From Pseudomonas fluorescens (lineage in GTDB: Bacteria; Pseudomonadota; Gammaproteobacteria; Pseudomonadales; Pseudomonadaceae): 64,000 nucleotides of DNA. The stretch is taken from contig NZ_MOBX01000013.1 in the NCBI RefSeq assembly GCF_003732425.1, positions 558,001-622,000 on the forward strand, given 5' to 3'. Position 1 is the first letter of the stretch. Every line of letters begins with the position of its first letter. Under the pieces are notes generated by a model that was not told where the DNA came from, ran no database searches, and was given only the letters and a program-made list of their open reading frames with translations. This document shows, in pieces, positions 1 to 10,828 of the stretch. The position numbers were made by a program, and so were the translations under genes.

Positions 1-398
1 GGGGTCATGCGCATCGCCGCCATGCCGGTGTAATGCATGGCACTGATCCCGGCGCCCATGATCAGCGCACCAAAGGCCAGTTGCAGAACCGGCAGCTTCG
101 GCTGGCTGACCAGCCAAAAGGCGAATCCGCAGGACAACACGGCAATCAACAGTGAGAGCGCGGTCAGGATGATGTCGTAGCCAAGGTCGATCGGCAGTTT
201 GAAGGCAAGCATGCCAATGAAATGCATCGACCAGACGCCGATGCCCATGGCAAACGCACCGCCGGCGGTCCAGAAATGCACCGCCCGGCCCTTGGCCGTG
301 GCAATGCGACCGGTGAGGTCGAGCGCGGTGTAGGAAGCGAGAATCGCCACGCACAACGAAATGAAAACCAGGGTGGAGGAATAACTACCGATGAGCAT
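1..398 (-). CDS. MHYT-domain integral membrane sensor protein (5' part, cut by window start)
   Basis: The reading frame starts at an ATG at 398 and runs off the left edge without a stop, giving about 132 residues. The translation is strongly hydrophobic and carries two MHYT-type motifs (MHFIGM and MHYTGM), each at the end of a membrane segment. In known MHYT proteins these Met/His residues are proposed to bind copper or sense a diatomic gas at the outer face of the membrane. In Pseudomonas this module is usually followed by GGDEF and EAL domains for cyclic-di-GMP turnover, but that part lies outside the window, so the output domain is unknown. The Shine-Dalgarno match (GAGAAA) is weak. Confidence 0.85.
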   Translation of the reverse strand, partial: MLIGSYSSTLVFISLCVAILASYTALDLTGRIATAKGRAVHFWTAGGAFAMGIGVWSMHFIGMLAFKLPIDLGYDIILTALSLLIAVLSCGFAFWLVSQPKLPVLQLAFGALIMGAGISAMHYTGMAAMRMT

Positions 399-582
399 GG
401 GATTTCTCGTGGCCACCCAACGCGGACTGCGTCCATTCTCGGTCGGGCAAATGCGGCGATTGTACTGATTACGCAGAAGAACGCACTGACAAAGTAATCA
501 AATTGCCATCAAGCCGATGAAACGCTTGTTTGATCGTCCGAGATAGCTCTGGAGTGGGGCTTTCTGAACCCTGCGCGATCAT

Positions 583-672
583 TGTGGGAGCGAGCCTGCT
601 CGCGAATAGGCTCTCGGATTCAAAATAATCAGTGACTGCATTGACGCCTTCGCGAGCAGGCTCGCTCCCACA
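583..672. repeat. REPIN (inverted pair of GTGGGAGCGAGCCTGCTCGCGA repeats)
   Basis: Two REP copies face each other about 50 bases apart (TGTGGGAGCGAGCCTGCTCG and its complement). They sit between the MHYT gene start and the end of opmB. Nothing else is seen in the 399-693 gap. Confidence 0.93.
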
Positions 673-693
673 GGATTTTGGCCATGGCGTGAT

Positions 694-2163
694 CTATTGG
701 GCGTCACTGACATCCAGTTGCCCATCCCAACCGCCGCCCAGCGCTGCAATCAGTTGCACGCTGGCAATCAAACGGCTTTGCAGAATGTTCAGCACGTTGC
801 GCTCGTTGCTCAACGCCGTGGCTTGCACCACCACCACATCGATGTAAGCAATCAAACCGGCCTTGTACTGGTTCTCGGTCAGGCGCAGAGAGTCGCGGGC
901 CGCATCGAGCGCTTCCTGGCGCACCGCCGCTTCGTCTTCGTACACCTTGAGTTGCACCAGATAGTTTTCCACTTCGCGGAAACCGTCGAGCACGGTCTGC
1001 CGGTACTTGGCCACGGTCTGGTCATACACCGCCTCGGTGCGGTCGACTTCCGCCGAACGAATGCCACCGTCAAACAGCGGCAACGCCAGTTTCGGCCCGA
1101 CCGACCAGAAACGGTTCGGCAGGCTGATCAGGTTCTGCGAGGTACTGCTGCTGTAGCCGCCACTCAGGCTCAGGGTCAGGTCCGGGTAATACGCCGCTTT
1201 GGCCACGCCGATATTGGCGTTGGCGGCGATCACCGAGCGCTCCGCCGAAGCGATGTCCGGGCGCCGTTCCAGCAATTGCGAGGGCAGGCTCAGCGGCACC
1301 TGCGGCAGCTTCGGAATGGTCTGCACTTCGGCGATGCTGAAGTCCGCCGGCGCTTGCCCGGTCAGTACGGCAATAGCATTTTCGAACTGCGCACGCTGCC
1401 AGATCAGGTCGACCAGATCGGCCTGGGTGCTTTTCAGTTGCGTCTGCGCCTGGGCTACCGCATCGCGCCCGGAAACCCCGGCGCGGTACTGGTTCTGAGT
1501 CATTTTCAGCGAGCGTTCGTAGGCGGCGACCGTGGCTTCGAGTAGGCGTTTCTGCTCGTCGATCACCCGCAGTTGCAGGTAGTTCTGCACCAGCTCCGAC
1601 TGCTGACTCAGGCGCATGGCCGCCAGATCGGCAAAACTGGCCTGGGCACTGGCCTCATCAGCTTCCAGTCCACGGCGCAACTTGCCCCAGACATCGGCTT
1701 CCCAACTGACGCCCAGTTCGGCGTTATAGGTGTCGCGGATGCCACTGGACGAACTGCTCAGGCTCGAACTGCTGCTGCCGGTGCCCTGACTGGAGCGGGT
1801 CTTGCCCACACTCAAGTCAACGCTGGGGTAGAACGCCCCGCGAGCGCTGCGCACCAAGGCCTGGGCCTGGCGGTACTGGGCTTCCGATTGCGCGACGGTC
1901 TGGTTGGAATTGTTGAGTTTCTCGATCAGCCCGTTGAGCTGCTGATCGCCATACAACTCCCACCAGGCGCCACGGGCCAGCGAATCGCTCGGGTTAGCCT
2001 GGGTCCAGCCGGCGGCTTCCTTGTACTGGGCGATTTCGGCCGTCTGCGGGCGTTGGTAGTCCGGGCCGACAGCGCAGGCACTGAGCATCGCCACGCACAG
2101 TGACAGGCTCAGCAGACGCGAGCCTCGAACAGTGGCCAGATTGATAAGCGAACGGTCAGTCAT
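694..2163 (-). CDS. opmB: Outer-membrane efflux lipoprotein, NodT/TolC family (OpmB)
   Basis: This 489-residue protein is the outer-membrane channel of the pump encoded just upstream. The N terminus is a lipoprotein signal with lipobox LSAC, which puts the lipidated cysteine at residue 30. The mature start GPDYQRP is the classic opening of NodT-family outer-membrane factors. Two OEP repeats of long amphipathic helices follow. The ATG overlaps the muxC stop by four bases, so translation is probably coupled and this is the last gene of the muxABC-opmB operon. The P. aeruginosa counterpart with the same order is PA2525. Assignment to OpmB rather than a generic NodT protein rests on the operon. 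Confidence 0.93.
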   Translation of the reverse strand: MTDRSLINLATVRGSRLLSLSLCVAMLSACAVGPDYQRPQTAEIAQYKEAAGWTQANPSDSLARGAWWELYGDQQLNGLIEKLNNSNQTVAQSEAQYRQAQALVRSARGAFYPSVDLSVGKTRSSQGTGSSSSSLSSSSSGIRDTYNAELGVSWEADVWGKLRRGLEADEASAQASFADLAAMRLSQQSELVQNYLQLRVIDEQKRLLEATVAAYERSLKMTQNQYRAGVSGRDAVAQAQTQLKSTQADLVDLIWQRAQFENAIAVLTGQAPADFSIAEVQTIPKLPQVPLSLPSQLLERRPDIASAERSVIAANANIGVAKAAYYPDLTLSLSGGYSSSTSQNLISLPNRFWSVGPKLALPLFDGGIRSAEVDRTEAVYDQTVAKYRQTVLDGFREVENYLVQLKVYEDEAAVRQEALDAARDSLRLTENQYKAGLIAYIDVVVVQATALSNERNVLNILQSRLIASVQLIAALGGGWDGQLDVSDAQ

Positions 2164-5100
2164 AGCGGAGTTTCCAGAGCGGCGTCAGTACGCACGCCAC
2201 GCCATTTATTGAACCGATGGCGCAGCTTGTCGAGATAGAGGTAAACCACAGGCGTGGTGTAAAGCGTCAGCACTTGGCTGAAGACCAGCCCGCCGATGAT
2301 GGTCAGGCCCAGTGGCTGGCGCATTTCCGCGCCTTCGGCCCGGCCGAGCAGCAACGGCAAGGCACCGAGAATCGCCGCTAGGGTGGTCATCAGAATCGGC
2401 CGCAGACGTTGCAGGCAAGCACTGCGGATCGACTCCAGCGGCGACAGGCCCTGATGGCGTTCCAGCTGCAGCGCAAGGTCGATCATCAAAATGGCGTTTT
2501 TCTTCACCACACCAATCAGCAGGAACAACCCAAGCAACGAGATCAGGCTGAACTCGCCGCCCAGCGCATAGATCGACAGCAACGCGCCGACACCGGCCGA
2601 CGGCAGGGTCGACAGAATCGTCAGCGGATGGATGTAGCTTTCATACAGCACGCCCAGCACCAGATACACCGCCAGCAACGCACCGAGAATCATGAACGGC
2701 TGACTTTTCTGCGTCGCGGCGAAGGCGTCGGCGGTACCGGCCATTTTCGCGATGACATCTTCCGGCAGGCCGAGCTTGGCAATCGCCCGCTCGATCGCGG
2801 CACTGCCCTGCTCCACCGTCACGCCTTCGGCCATGTCGAAGGAAATGTCCTCGGAGGCGAACTGGCCTTCGTGGCTGACGCGGTCGTCTTCCAGGCTGTT
2901 TTCGTAATGAGCGAACGTCGACAGCGGCACCCGCGCACCGTCAGCAGTGATCACCTGTACTTGCTTGAGCGTCACCGGATCCTGGGCGTATTTCGGATTG
3001 ACCTCCATGACCACCTGATACTGGTTGAGGCTGTCGTAGATCGTCGAAATCTGCCGCTGGCTGTAGGCGTTGTTCAGCACGGCGGTGACCATGTCCATGT
3101 CGACGCCCAGGCGCTTGGCCTGATCGCGGTCGACAATCAGCGTCACTTGCTGCGCACCCGCTCCCTCTCGGGCGTCAATCGCCGTCAGTTCCGGCAAGGC
3201 CCTTAACGCGGCAACCACTTTCGGATACCACTTGCGCAACTCGCTCAAATCACCGCTTTGCAAAATGTAGCTGTACTGCGACGTGGTCTGCTCGCGGCCA
3301 CCGCCGAACTGCAGGTCCTGATCGGCCATCAGCATCAGTTGCGCGCCAGGCACCTTGGGCATTTCCTTGCGCAGGCGTTCGATGACTTTCTGCGCCGACA
3401 GATTGCGTTCCTTGATGGGTTTCAGGCGCACCAGCATGAAAGCGTTATTGGTGCCGTTGGTGCCACCGATGAACCCGGCGACACTTTCAACTGCTTCGTC
3501 CTTGAGCACGGCGCGGCGGAAAATCTCCATCTTCGGCTGCATCACGCTGAACGACAGGCCGTCGTCACCGCGTACAAAACCGATCAACTGGCCGGTGTCC
3601 TGCTGCGGCATAAAGGTCTTTGGCACCACGACATACAACGCGACGTTGACGCCCACGGTGATCAGCAGGCTGAGCAAGGTCAGACGCCGGTGGCGCAGCA
3701 CCCAATCGAGGCTGGTGGCGTATTTGCCAACCATCCAGTCGTTGGTGCGGCGGCTCCAGCGTTGCAGGCGATTTTCCTGCCCCGGCGTGTGTGGCTTGAG
3801 CCAACGGGCGCAAAGCATCGGCGTCAACGTCAGCGAAACCACCAGCGATACGACGATGGCCGCCGCCAGGGTGATGGAAAACTCGCGGAACAGGCTCTCG
3901 ACAATCCCGCCCATGAACAGGATCGAGAGGAACACCGCCACCAACGAGACGTTCATCGACAACAAGGTGAAACCGACCTCCTTCGCCCCGAGGTACGCGG
4001 CCTGCATCGGTTTGACGCCTTCGTCGATATGCCGGGAAATGTTCTCCAGCACCACAATGGCGTCATCCACCACCAGACCGGTGGCCAGAATCAGCGCCAT
4101 CAGCGACAGGTTGTTCAGCGAGAAGCCATAGAGGTACATCACCGCAAAGGTGCCGACCAGCGACACCGGCACGGCCAAGGTTGGAATCAGCGAGGCGCGG
4201 AAGTTACCGAGGAACAGGAACACCACCAGAATCACCAGCGCCACGGCAATCAGCAGGGTCATCTCGGCTTCATGCAGCGTGGCTTTGATAACCGGCGAAC
4301 GGTCCATGGCCAGATTCAGCTTTACGCTGGCCGGCAACACCGCTTGCAACGCCGGCAGTTGCGCCTTGATCTCGTTGACCGTCTCGATGATGTTGGCGCC
4401 GGCCTGGCGGTTGATCACCAGCAACACCGCCGCATCATCGTTGAAGAAGCCGCTGTTGTAGCGGTCCTCGACGCCGTCGCTGACCTTGGCCACGTCCTTG
4501 AGGCGCAGCGCGGCGCCGTCGGCATAGTGGATGATCAGTGATTCGTAATCCTTGGCTTTTTCCAGTTGGTCATTGGCCTGGATCTGCCACAGGCGTTGAC
4601 CGTCCTCGACCGAACCTTTCGGCCGGCGTACGTTGGCATCGGCGATGGTCTTGCGTACATCGTCGAGCGCCACGCCGTACTGGTTCAGCGCTTGCGGTTC
4701 GAGTTCAATGCGCACCGCCGGCAGCGAACTGCCACCGATCTGCACTTCACCCACGCCCTGCACCTGGGACAGGCTCTGGGAAAGAATGGTTGAGGCCAAA
4801 TCGTAGAGCTGGCCTTTTTCCAGCACATCGGAGGTCAGCGACAGCACCATGATCGGTGCCTGCGACGGGTTGACCTTCTTGTAGGTCGGCATGCTGCGCA
4901 TCCCGCTCGGCAGCAAATTGCGCGAGGCGTTGATCGCGGCCTGTACTTCGCGCGCGGCACCGTTGATGTCGCGGTCGAGGTCGAATTGCAGAATGACCCG
5001 GGTCGAACCCTGACTGGAACGGCTGCTCATGGTGTTGACGCCGGCAATCGCGCCGAATGAGCGCTCCAGCGGCGTGGCCACGGTGGACGCCATGACCTCC

Positions 5101-5267
5101 GGACTGGCACCAGGCAGACTCGCCTGAACGACAATCACCGGGAAATCCATTTGCGGCAGCGGTGCCACCGGCAGCAGACCGAAACTGACACCGCCGAGCA
5201 ACATGATCGCCAGGCTCAGCAGCATCGTCGCGACCGGGCGCTTGATGAAAGGACCGGAGAGGTTCAT
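2160..5267 (-). CDS. muxC: RND efflux transporter, inner-membrane subunit MuxC
   Basis: This HAE1-family RND pump of 1035 residues is one of the two RND subunits of a MdtBC-type heteromultimeric exporter. It has the typical layout: an N-terminal membrane segment after FIKRPVAT, a periplasmic porter loop, six central helices with the proton-relay Asp pair (GLVVDDAIVVLENI), a second loop and six C-terminal helices with GVVKKNAILMID. The ATG at 5267 gives the usual N terminus MNLSGPFIKRP; an in-frame TTG at 5276 is less likely. A 142-base gap with a REPIN separates it from muxB upstream. It is expected to work with MuxA, MuxB and OpmB in drug export, as in P. aeruginosa. Confidence 0.93.
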   Translation of the reverse strand: MNLSGPFIKRPVATMLLSLAIMLLGGVSFGLLPVAPLPQMDFPVIVVQASLPGASPEVMASTVATPLERSFGAIAGVNTMSSRSSQGSTRVILQFDLDRDINGAAREVQAAINASRNLLPSGMRSMPTYKKVNPSQAPIMVLSLTSDVLEKGQLYDLASTILSQSLSQVQGVGEVQIGGSSLPAVRIELEPQALNQYGVALDDVRKTIADANVRRPKGSVEDGQRLWQIQANDQLEKAKDYESLIIHYADGAALRLKDVAKVSDGVEDRYNSGFFNDDAAVLLVINRQAGANIIETVNEIKAQLPALQAVLPASVKLNLAMDRSPVIKATLHEAEMTLLIAVALVILVVFLFLGNFRASLIPTLAVPVSLVGTFAVMYLYGFSLNNLSLMALILATGLVVDDAIVVLENISRHIDEGVKPMQAAYLGAKEVGFTLLSMNVSLVAVFLSILFMGGIVESLFREFSITLAAAIVVSLVVSLTLTPMLCARWLKPHTPGQENRLQRWSRRTNDWMVGKYATSLDWVLRHRRLTLLSLLITVGVNVALYVVVPKTFMPQQDTGQLIGFVRGDDGLSFSVMQPKMEIFRRAVLKDEAVESVAGFIGGTNGTNNAFMLVRLKPIKERNLSAQKVIERLRKEMPKVPGAQLMLMADQDLQFGGGREQTTSQYSYILQSGDLSELRKWYPKVVAALRALPELTAIDAREGAGAQQVTLIVDRDQAKRLGVDMDMVTAVLNNAYSQRQISTIYDSLNQYQVVMEVNPKYAQDPVTLKQVQVITADGARVPLSTFAHYENSLEDDRVSHEGQFASEDISFDMAEGVTVEQGSAAIERAIAKLGLPEDVIAKMAGTADAFAATQKSQPFMILGALLAVYLVLGVLYESYIHPLTILSTLPSAGVGALLSIYALGGEFSLISLLGLFLLIGVVKKNAILMIDLALQLERHQGLSPLESIRSACLQRLRPILMTTLAAILGALPLLLGRAEGAEMRQPLGLTIIGGLVFSQVLTLYTTPVVYLYLDKLRHRFNKWRGVRTDAALETPL

Positions 5268-5295
5268 TGACCACAAACCCCGACTTCACACCAAT

Positions 5296-5394
5296 CCCCT
5301 GTAGGAGTGAGCCTGCTCGCGATAGCGGTGTGTCTGTTTACATTGATGTTGCAGGTGCTGGCCTCATCGCGAGCAGGCTCACTCCTACAGGGGT
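5296..5394. repeat. REPIN inside the mux operon (muxB-muxC gap)
   Basis: A perfect 28-bp inverted repeat (CCCCTGTAGGAGTGAGCCTG... and its complement) flanks about 43 bases of spacer. It belongs to the GTAGGAGTGAGCCTGCTCGCGAT subtype and fills most of the muxB-muxC gap. It would form a strong hairpin in the transcript. Confidence 0.93.
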
Positions 5395-5409
5395 TATGTG
5401 TACTGACAG

Positions 5410-8400
5410 TCATACCGACACCTCTTCGGCATCCGCATTGGTCTTGCCAAAGCGCCGGCCGAGGCGGTCGAAATACAGGTAGATCACTGGCGTGGTGAAC
5501 AGCGTCAGCACTTGGCTCACCAGCAGACCACCGACCATCACCAGACCCAGCGGTTGACGCAATTCCGCGCCGGAACCGGTGGCGAGCATCAACGGCACCG
5601 CGCCAAAAAGCGCCGCCAGCGTGGTCATCAGAATCGGCCGGAAGCGCAGCAGCGCCGCTTGATAGATCGCCTGTTCCGGCGCCATGCCTTGGGTGCGTTC
5701 AGCATCGAGGGCGAAGTCGATCATCATGATCGCGTTCTTCTTGACGATACCGATCAGCAGAATGATGCCGATAATCGCGATCATGCCCAGGTCATTGCCG
5801 CTGAGCAGCAGCGCCAGCAAGGCGCCGACCGCCGCCGACGGCAAAGTCGAAAGAATGGTGATCGGGTGAATGTAACTCTCATACAACACGCCGAGCACGA
5901 TGTACATGGTCACCACCGCCGCCAGAATCAGCAGCAAGGTGCTCGACAGCGACGCCTGGAAGGCTTCGGCCGCGCCCTGGAACTGGGTCTGCACGCCGAC
6001 CGGCATGCCGATGTCCTTTTGTACCTGTTCGATAATGTCGACCGCATGCCCCAGCGCCACGCCGGGCGCCAGGTTGAACGACATCATCACCGCCGGAAAC
6101 TGGCCGATGTGGGTGATCGCCAGCTGCGCCTGCCGCTCCTCGACATGGGCCAGACTCGACAGGCGCACCTGCGCGCCGTCAGTGGTTTTCACGTGAATCT
6201 GGTCGAGCGCCTGCGGGCCGATCTTCTCTCCGGCCTGGGCTTGCAGCACCACGCGGTACTGGCTGGCCTGGGTGTAAATGGTCGAAATCTGCCGCTGGCC
6301 AAAGGCGTCGTACAGCGCATCGGTGATGTTCGCCACCGAGACGCCGAGGCGTGAAGCGGCATCGCGGTCGATCACCAGATAGACCTGCAAGCCCTTGTCC
6401 TGCAAATCACTGGCAACGTCGGTCAGTTCCGGCCGCTGAACCAGCGCTTCGACCAGACGGCCGCTCCACTGGCTGAGCAGTTCGGAATCCGGCGAGGACA
6501 TACTGAACTGATACTGGGTCCGGCTGACCCGATCTTCGATGGTCAGGTCCTGCACCGGCTGCATGAACAGGCGGATGCCGACCAGTTTGTCCAGTTGCGG
6601 TTGCAGGCGCGCAATCACTTCAGATGCGCTCAGATCGCGATCGTTATGAGGCTTGAGATTGATCAGCAAGCGACCGCTGTTGAGCGTGGCGTTATCGCCG
6701 TCGACACCGATGTAGGACGACAGGCTCTGCACCGCCGGATCTTCCAGAATGATCTTCGCCAGTTGCTGCTGACGCTCGCCCATCGCCGCGAAGGAAATCG
6801 ACTGCGGCGCTTCGGAAATGCCCTGAATCACCCCGGTGTCCTGCACCGGGAAGAAGCCTTTCGGCACGACCATATAGAGAAACACGGTCAACGCCAGGGT
6901 ACCGACGGCCACGAGCAACGTCAGCGGCTGGTGCTTGAGCACCCACTGCAACTTGCGCCCGTAGGCGGCGATCATCCAGTCGATGACAGCACCGCTGGCG
7001 CGGTAGAAACGACCCTGCTCATGCTCATCCGGTTCACGCTTGAGCAGACGCGCGCACATCATCGGCGTCAGGGTCAGCGAGACCACCAGCGAAATCAGGA
7101 TCGCCACAGCCAAGGTGATGGCGAACTCGCGGAACAACCGCCCGACCACGTCGGCCATGAACAGCAGTGGAATCAGTACCGCGATCAGCGACAGGGTCAG
7201 GGAAATCAGGGTGAAGCCGATCTGCTTGGCGCCCTTCAGTGCAGCCTGCATCGGGCTGTCGCCCTCTTCGATGAAGCGCGCGATGTTCTCGAGCATGACG
7301 ATGGCATCGTCGACCACGAAACCGGTGGCAATGGTCAGCGCCATCAAGGTCAGGTTGTTGACCGAGAACCCGGCCAGATACATCACGCCGAAGGTGCCGA
7401 TCAGCGACAGCGGCACGGCGACCGAGGGAATGATCGTCGCGCTGGCACGCCGCAGGAACAGGAACGTCACCATCACCACCAGGGCGATGGCGATCAGCAA
7501 TTCGTGTTGCACGTCAGTGACCGAGGCGCGAATGGTCTGCGTGCGGTCGGTCAGCACAGTGACATCAAGGCCGGCCGGCAGGTTGTCGGTGATGCTCGGC
7601 AGCAGTGCCTTGATGCGGTCGACCACCTCAATGACGTTGGCACCCGGCTGACGCTGGATGTTCAGCAATACGGCCTGATTCTGGTTGGCCCACGCGGCGA
7701 GACGCTCGTTCTCGGCGCCATCGACGATTTCCGCCACATCCTTGAGTCGCAACGGCGCGCCGTTCTTGTAGGCGAGAATCAGGTTGGCGTAATCCTTGGG
7801 CGAGGTCAGCTGGTCGTTGGCATCGAGCATCGACACCCGAGTCGGGCCGTCAAAGTTACCTTTCGGCTGGTTGACGTTGGAGGCGCCGATCAAGGTGCGC
7901 ACGTCCGCCAGGTTCAGACTGTTGGCTGCCAGCGCTTCCGGATTGACCTTGATCCGCACGGCCTGACGCTGACCGCCGGCAATACTGACCATGCCGACGC
8001 CGCTGATCTGGGCGATTTTCTGCGCCATTCGCGTGTCGACCAGGTCATTGAGTTTGGGCAGCAGCATGGTTTTCGAAGTGATGGCCAGGGTCAGCACCGG
8101 GGTGTCCGCCGGGTTGACCTTGTTGTACACCGGCGGCGCCGGCAAATCGGTGGGCAGCAGATTGGTCGCGGCGTTGATCGCGGCCTGCACCTGCTGCTCG
8201 GCAACGTCCATGTTGATGTCGAGGCTGAAACGCAGGGTCAGCACCGACGCACCGCCGGAACTGGTCGAGGCCATTTGTGTGAGGCCCGGCATCTGCCCGA
8301 ACTGGCGCTCAAGCGGCGCGGTCACGGCGCTGGTCATCACGTCCGGACTGGCGCCGGGGTACAGGGTCATGACGCGGATGGTCGGGTAATCGACCTGTGG

Positions 8401-8511
8401 CAGCGCCGATACCGGCAACAGGCGATAAGCGATCAGACCGGCCAGAACAATGGCCAGCATGCTCAGCGTGGTGGCTACCGGTCGGAGAATGAACAGCCGC
8501 GAAATGTTCAT
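5410..8511 (-). CDS. muxB: RND efflux transporter, inner-membrane subunit MuxB
   Basis: This HAE1-family RND pump of 1033 residues resembles MdtB. It begins [15 protein letters not shown], carries the central proton-relay motif [17 protein letters not shown], and has the second-half motif [15 protein letters not shown]. Length and the twelve-helix, two-porter-loop layout are standard. The ATG overlaps the muxA stop by four bases. Having two different RND genes side by side behind a single membrane-fusion gene is the hallmark of the MuxABC/MdtABC class, in which both RND proteins join one trimer. Confidence 0.93.
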   Translation of the reverse strand: MNISRLFILRPVATTLSMLAIVLAGLIAYRLLPVSALPQVDYPTIRVMTLYPGASPDVMTSAVTAPLERQFGQMPGLTQMASTSSGGASVLTLRFSLDINMDVAEQQVQAAINAATNLLPTDLPAPPVYNKVNPADTPVLTLAITSKTMLLPKLNDLVDTRMAQKIAQISGVGMVSIAGGQRQAVRIKVNPEALAANSLNLADVRTLIGASNVNQPKGNFDGPTRVSMLDANDQLTSPKDYANLILAYKNGAPLRLKDVAEIVDGAENERLAAWANQNQAVLLNIQRQPGANVIEVVDRIKALLPSITDNLPAGLDVTVLTDRTQTIRASVTDVQHELLIAIALVVMVTFLFLRRASATIIPSVAVPLSLIGTFGVMYLAGFSVNNLTLMALTIATGFVVDDAIVMLENIARFIEEGDSPMQAALKGAKQIGFTLISLTLSLIAVLIPLLFMADVVGRLFREFAITLAVAILISLVVSLTLTPMMCARLLKREPDEHEQGRFYRASGAVIDWMIAAYGRKLQWVLKHQPLTLLVAVGTLALTVFLYMVVPKGFFPVQDTGVIQGISEAPQSISFAAMGERQQQLAKIILEDPAVQSLSSYIGVDGDNATLNSGRLLINLKPHNDRDLSASEVIARLQPQLDKLVGIRLFMQPVQDLTIEDRVSRTQYQFSMSSPDSELLSQWSGRLVEALVQRPELTDVASDLQDKGLQVYLVIDRDAASRLGVSVANITDALYDAFGQRQISTIYTQASQYRVVLQAQAGEKIGPQALDQIHVKTTDGAQVRLSSLAHVEERQAQLAITHIGQFPAVMMSFNLAPGVALGHAVDIIEQVQKDIGMPVGVQTQFQGAAEAFQASLSSTLLLILAAVVTMYIVLGVLYESYIHPITILSTLPSAAVGALLALLLSGNDLGMIAIIGIILLIGIVKKNAIMMIDFALDAERTQGMAPEQAIYQAALLRFRPILMTTLAALFGAVPLMLATGSGAELRQPLGLVMVGGLLVSQVLTLFTTPVIYLYFDRLGRRFGKTNADAEEVSV

Positions 8512-9815
8512 GCGCCCTTCTTGGCCTTGTCAGTGATCGCAGCGTCTGGCGTCTGGGCGGCGGACTTGCCTTGCAGGTGTTCGGTCGGGGTGGTCGGCAC
8601 TTGATTGCTGTCGTTGACCACTTCCACTTCGCTGCCTTCCTTCAAACGGTCGGTGCCTTCCAGCACCACGCGGTCGCCAGCGGCCAGGCCTTCGGTGACC
8701 ACGGTGTTTTCGCCATCACTGGCGCCGATCTTCAGTTGACGAATGGTGACTTTCTTGTCGCCGTCCAGCGCATAAACGAAGGTGCCGTTGGTGCCGAACT
8801 GGATGGCTGCCGATGGTGCCAGTACCACGCCTTTCAGCGTGTCAGCGAGCAAGTGAACGTTGACAAACTGATTGGGGAACAGCGCCTGATCACGGTTTTC
8901 GTAGCGGGCCTTGAACTTCAGCGTGCCGGTGGCGACGTCGATCTGGTTGTCGAGGCTTTGCAGAACACCGGTGGCTTGCAGTTTGGTGTCGCCGCGATCC
9001 CAGGCTTCGGCCGGCAGCTTGGCGCCACTGCGATAACGGGCGAGCACGGTTTCCAGGCTGTTTTCCGGCAAGGTGAAAGCGACGCTGATCGGTTGCGTCT
9101 GGGTGATCACCGCAAGGAACGTGGTGTCATTGGCGGTGACTAGGTTGCCGACGTCGACCTGGCGCAGACCGACACGGCCAGCAATTGGCGCGCGGATCTT
9201 GGTGAATTCGAGATTGAGTTTGGCGTCGTTGACCGCGGCCTGATTGGTCTTGACCGTGCCCAGATACTGGCCGACCAGCGCTTCGGCGGTGTCCAGCGTC
9301 TGTTTGGCGATGCTGTCCTCTTTGTACAGGCCGCGATAACGCTCAACGTCAACCTGAGCGTTTTTCAGTTGCGCCTGATTCTGCAGCAAGGTGCCTTCGG
9401 CCTGCAGCAAGGCGTTCTGGTACGGGCGTGGGTCGATCTCGGCCAGCAGGTCACCGGCCTTGACCATCTGCCCTTCTTCGAAATTGATCTTGACCAGCTC
9501 GCCGCCCACCCGGCTGCGCACATTGATGGTGTTGAGCGCAGTCACCGTCCCCAGTGCCTTGTAGTACAGCGGAAAATCGCCGGTGACCGCCGGCGCCACG
9601 CGCACCGGAATCGGCCCGGTGCCGCCACCGAAGCCTGGCCGCATCATCCCCGAACGCCCGGTGTGCCCGGCCGCGGCCTTGTCTGTACCCTCTTTGTGGG
9701 CTGAACCGGCGGGCCAGAATTTCCAGCACAGGACGGCGATCACCAACAAAACAAGCAGGCTGATCAGCCAGCGACGGGAGTTACGGGGGGACGATTGCAT
9801 GGAGTGATTAACCAT
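8508..9815 (-). CDS. muxA: RND efflux periplasmic adaptor (membrane-fusion protein) MuxA
   Basis: This 435-residue adaptor links the MuxB/MuxC pump to OpmB. One membrane anchor lies at about residues 16-33 after a basic N terminus. A Gly/Pro-rich linker and HlyD-type beta-barrel and lipoyl halves follow ([23 protein letters not shown] is split around a helical hairpin). It is the first gene of the operon; the 175-base region upstream of 9815 should hold the promoter, but I see no convincing -35/-10 pair. The start at 9815 is chosen by length; a second ATG lies 15 bases further in. Neither has a clear Shine-Dalgarno match. Confidence 0.93.
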   Translation of the reverse strand: MVNHSMQSSPRNSRRWLISLLVLLVIAVLCWKFWPAGSAHKEGTDKAAAGHTGRSGMMRPGFGGGTGPIPVRVAPAVTGDFPLYYKALGTVTALNTINVRSRVGGELVKINFEEGQMVKAGDLLAEIDPRPYQNALLQAEGTLLQNQAQLKNAQVDVERYRGLYKEDSIAKQTLDTAEALVGQYLGTVKTNQAAVNDAKLNLEFTKIRAPIAGRVGLRQVDVGNLVTANDTTFLAVITQTQPISVAFTLPENSLETVLARYRSGAKLPAEAWDRGDTKLQATGVLQSLDNQIDVATGTLKFKARYENRDQALFPNQFVNVHLLADTLKGVVLAPSAAIQFGTNGTFVYALDGDKKVTIRQLKIGASDGENTVVTEGLAAGDRVVLEGTDRLKEGSEVEVVNDSNQVPTTPTEHLQGKSAAQTPDAAITDKAKKGA

Positions 9816-9947
9816 TGGGCGCGTGGGCTTCTTCTACGGGAGGCTGAACGATAAGCACTGACGGGAATTAAGCAAAGCAGCTTTACCGGCAATTTACCTT
9901 CAACTTACGTTTCAAGGTGTGAGGCAAAACACTGATACACAAATGAA

Positions 9948-9973
9948 AACGGCCTGGACAGGGCCAGGCCGTT
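9948..9973 (-). terminator. Rho-independent terminator of tpx
   Basis: A 10-bp stem (AACGGCCTGG/CCAGGCCGTT) is followed on the minus strand by TTTT. It sits 18 bases after the tpx stop. Confidence 0.8.
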
Positions 9974-9990
9974 AACAATTGTAAAAGCGC

Positions 9991-10491
9991 TTACTTGAGA
10001 ACGGACAGCGCCGCTTCGTAGTTAGGCTCTTCGGCAATTTCCTTGACCAGCTCGCTGTGCAGGACGTTGTCGTTTTCGTCCAGAACCACAACGGCACGGG
10101 CGGTCAGGCCTTTCAGCGGGCCATCAGCGATGGCCACGCCGTAGTTCTCGATGAACTCGGCACCGCGCAGGGTCGACAGGTTCTGGACGTTTTCCAGGCC
10201 TTCGGCGCCGCAGAAACGCGCTTGGGCGAACGGCAGGTCAGCAGAGATGCACAGCACTACGGTGTTGGCGATGTCATTGGCCTGAGCGTTGAACTTGCGC
10301 ACGGAAGTGGCGCAGGTCGGGGTATCGACGCTTGGGAAGATGTTCAGCACTTTGCGCTTGCCGGCAAAGTCTTTCAGGGTGACGTCGGACAGATTGCCGG
10401 CAACCAGAGAAAAGGCTGGCGCCTTGGAGCCGGCTTGTGGCAACTGGCCGTTGACTTGAACCGGATTGCCTTTAAGGGTGACTTGAGCCAT
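9991..10491 (-). CDS. tpx: Thiol peroxidase Tpx (atypical 2-Cys peroxiredoxin)
   Basis: This 166-residue enzyme reduces hydrogen and alkyl peroxides with thioredoxin as donor. The peroxidatic cysteine is in [11 protein letters not shown] (Cys60) and the resolving cysteine in ARFCGAEG (Cys94), the spacing of E. coli Tpx. The frame is open further upstream, to 11046, but the ATG at 10491 is preceded by AGAAGGA and yields the normal family length. It has its own terminator and stands as a single gene. Confidence 0.96.
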   Translation of the reverse strand: MAQVTLKGNPVQVNGQLPQAGSKAPAFSLVAGNLSDVTLKDFAGKRKVLNIFPSVDTPTCATSVRKFNAQANDIANTVVLCISADLPFAQARFCGAEGLENVQNLSTLRGAEFIENYGVAIADGPLKGLTARAVVVLDENDNVLHSELVKEIAEEPNYEAALSVLK

Positions 10492-10634
10492 GACTTGAGT
10501 CCTTCTGATGTTTTGATTGGAAAGCATGCAAGAGGCCGAAGTTAACCACGAAATTGTCCGACGACCTATGCCCTGCCTGGAAATTGTTGGGTGCCTGCGC
10601 GAAAAACTGTATACAAAACCACCGCCATTCCCAC

Positions 10635-10724
10635 TGTGGGAGCGAGCCTGCTCGCGAAGGGGCCTCCAGATCCAACATTTATACTGACTGACCCAGCGCT
10701 TTCGCGAGCAGGCTCGCTCCCACA
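10635..10724. repeat. REPIN
   Basis: A facing pair of TGTGGGAGCGAGCCTGCTCG REP units. It occupies the 337-base divergent gap between tpx and the YciI-like gene; I see no other feature there. Confidence 0.93.
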
Positions 10725-10828
10725 TTGGATTCTGTGGTGTTACTGGTCTTTTATTTAGGATCCCTGTCGATTCACCGCTGGCCCGTTCGACTAAACAACG
10801 AATCTCCACAATCCACGGAGTAACCGCC

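Noticed and set aside
3258..8604. Long plus-strand open frames (3258-4541 and 6595-8604) opposite muxC and muxB
   Set aside because: They are antisense shadows of high-GC RND genes; the translations are rich in His, Gln and Arg and show no family motif.
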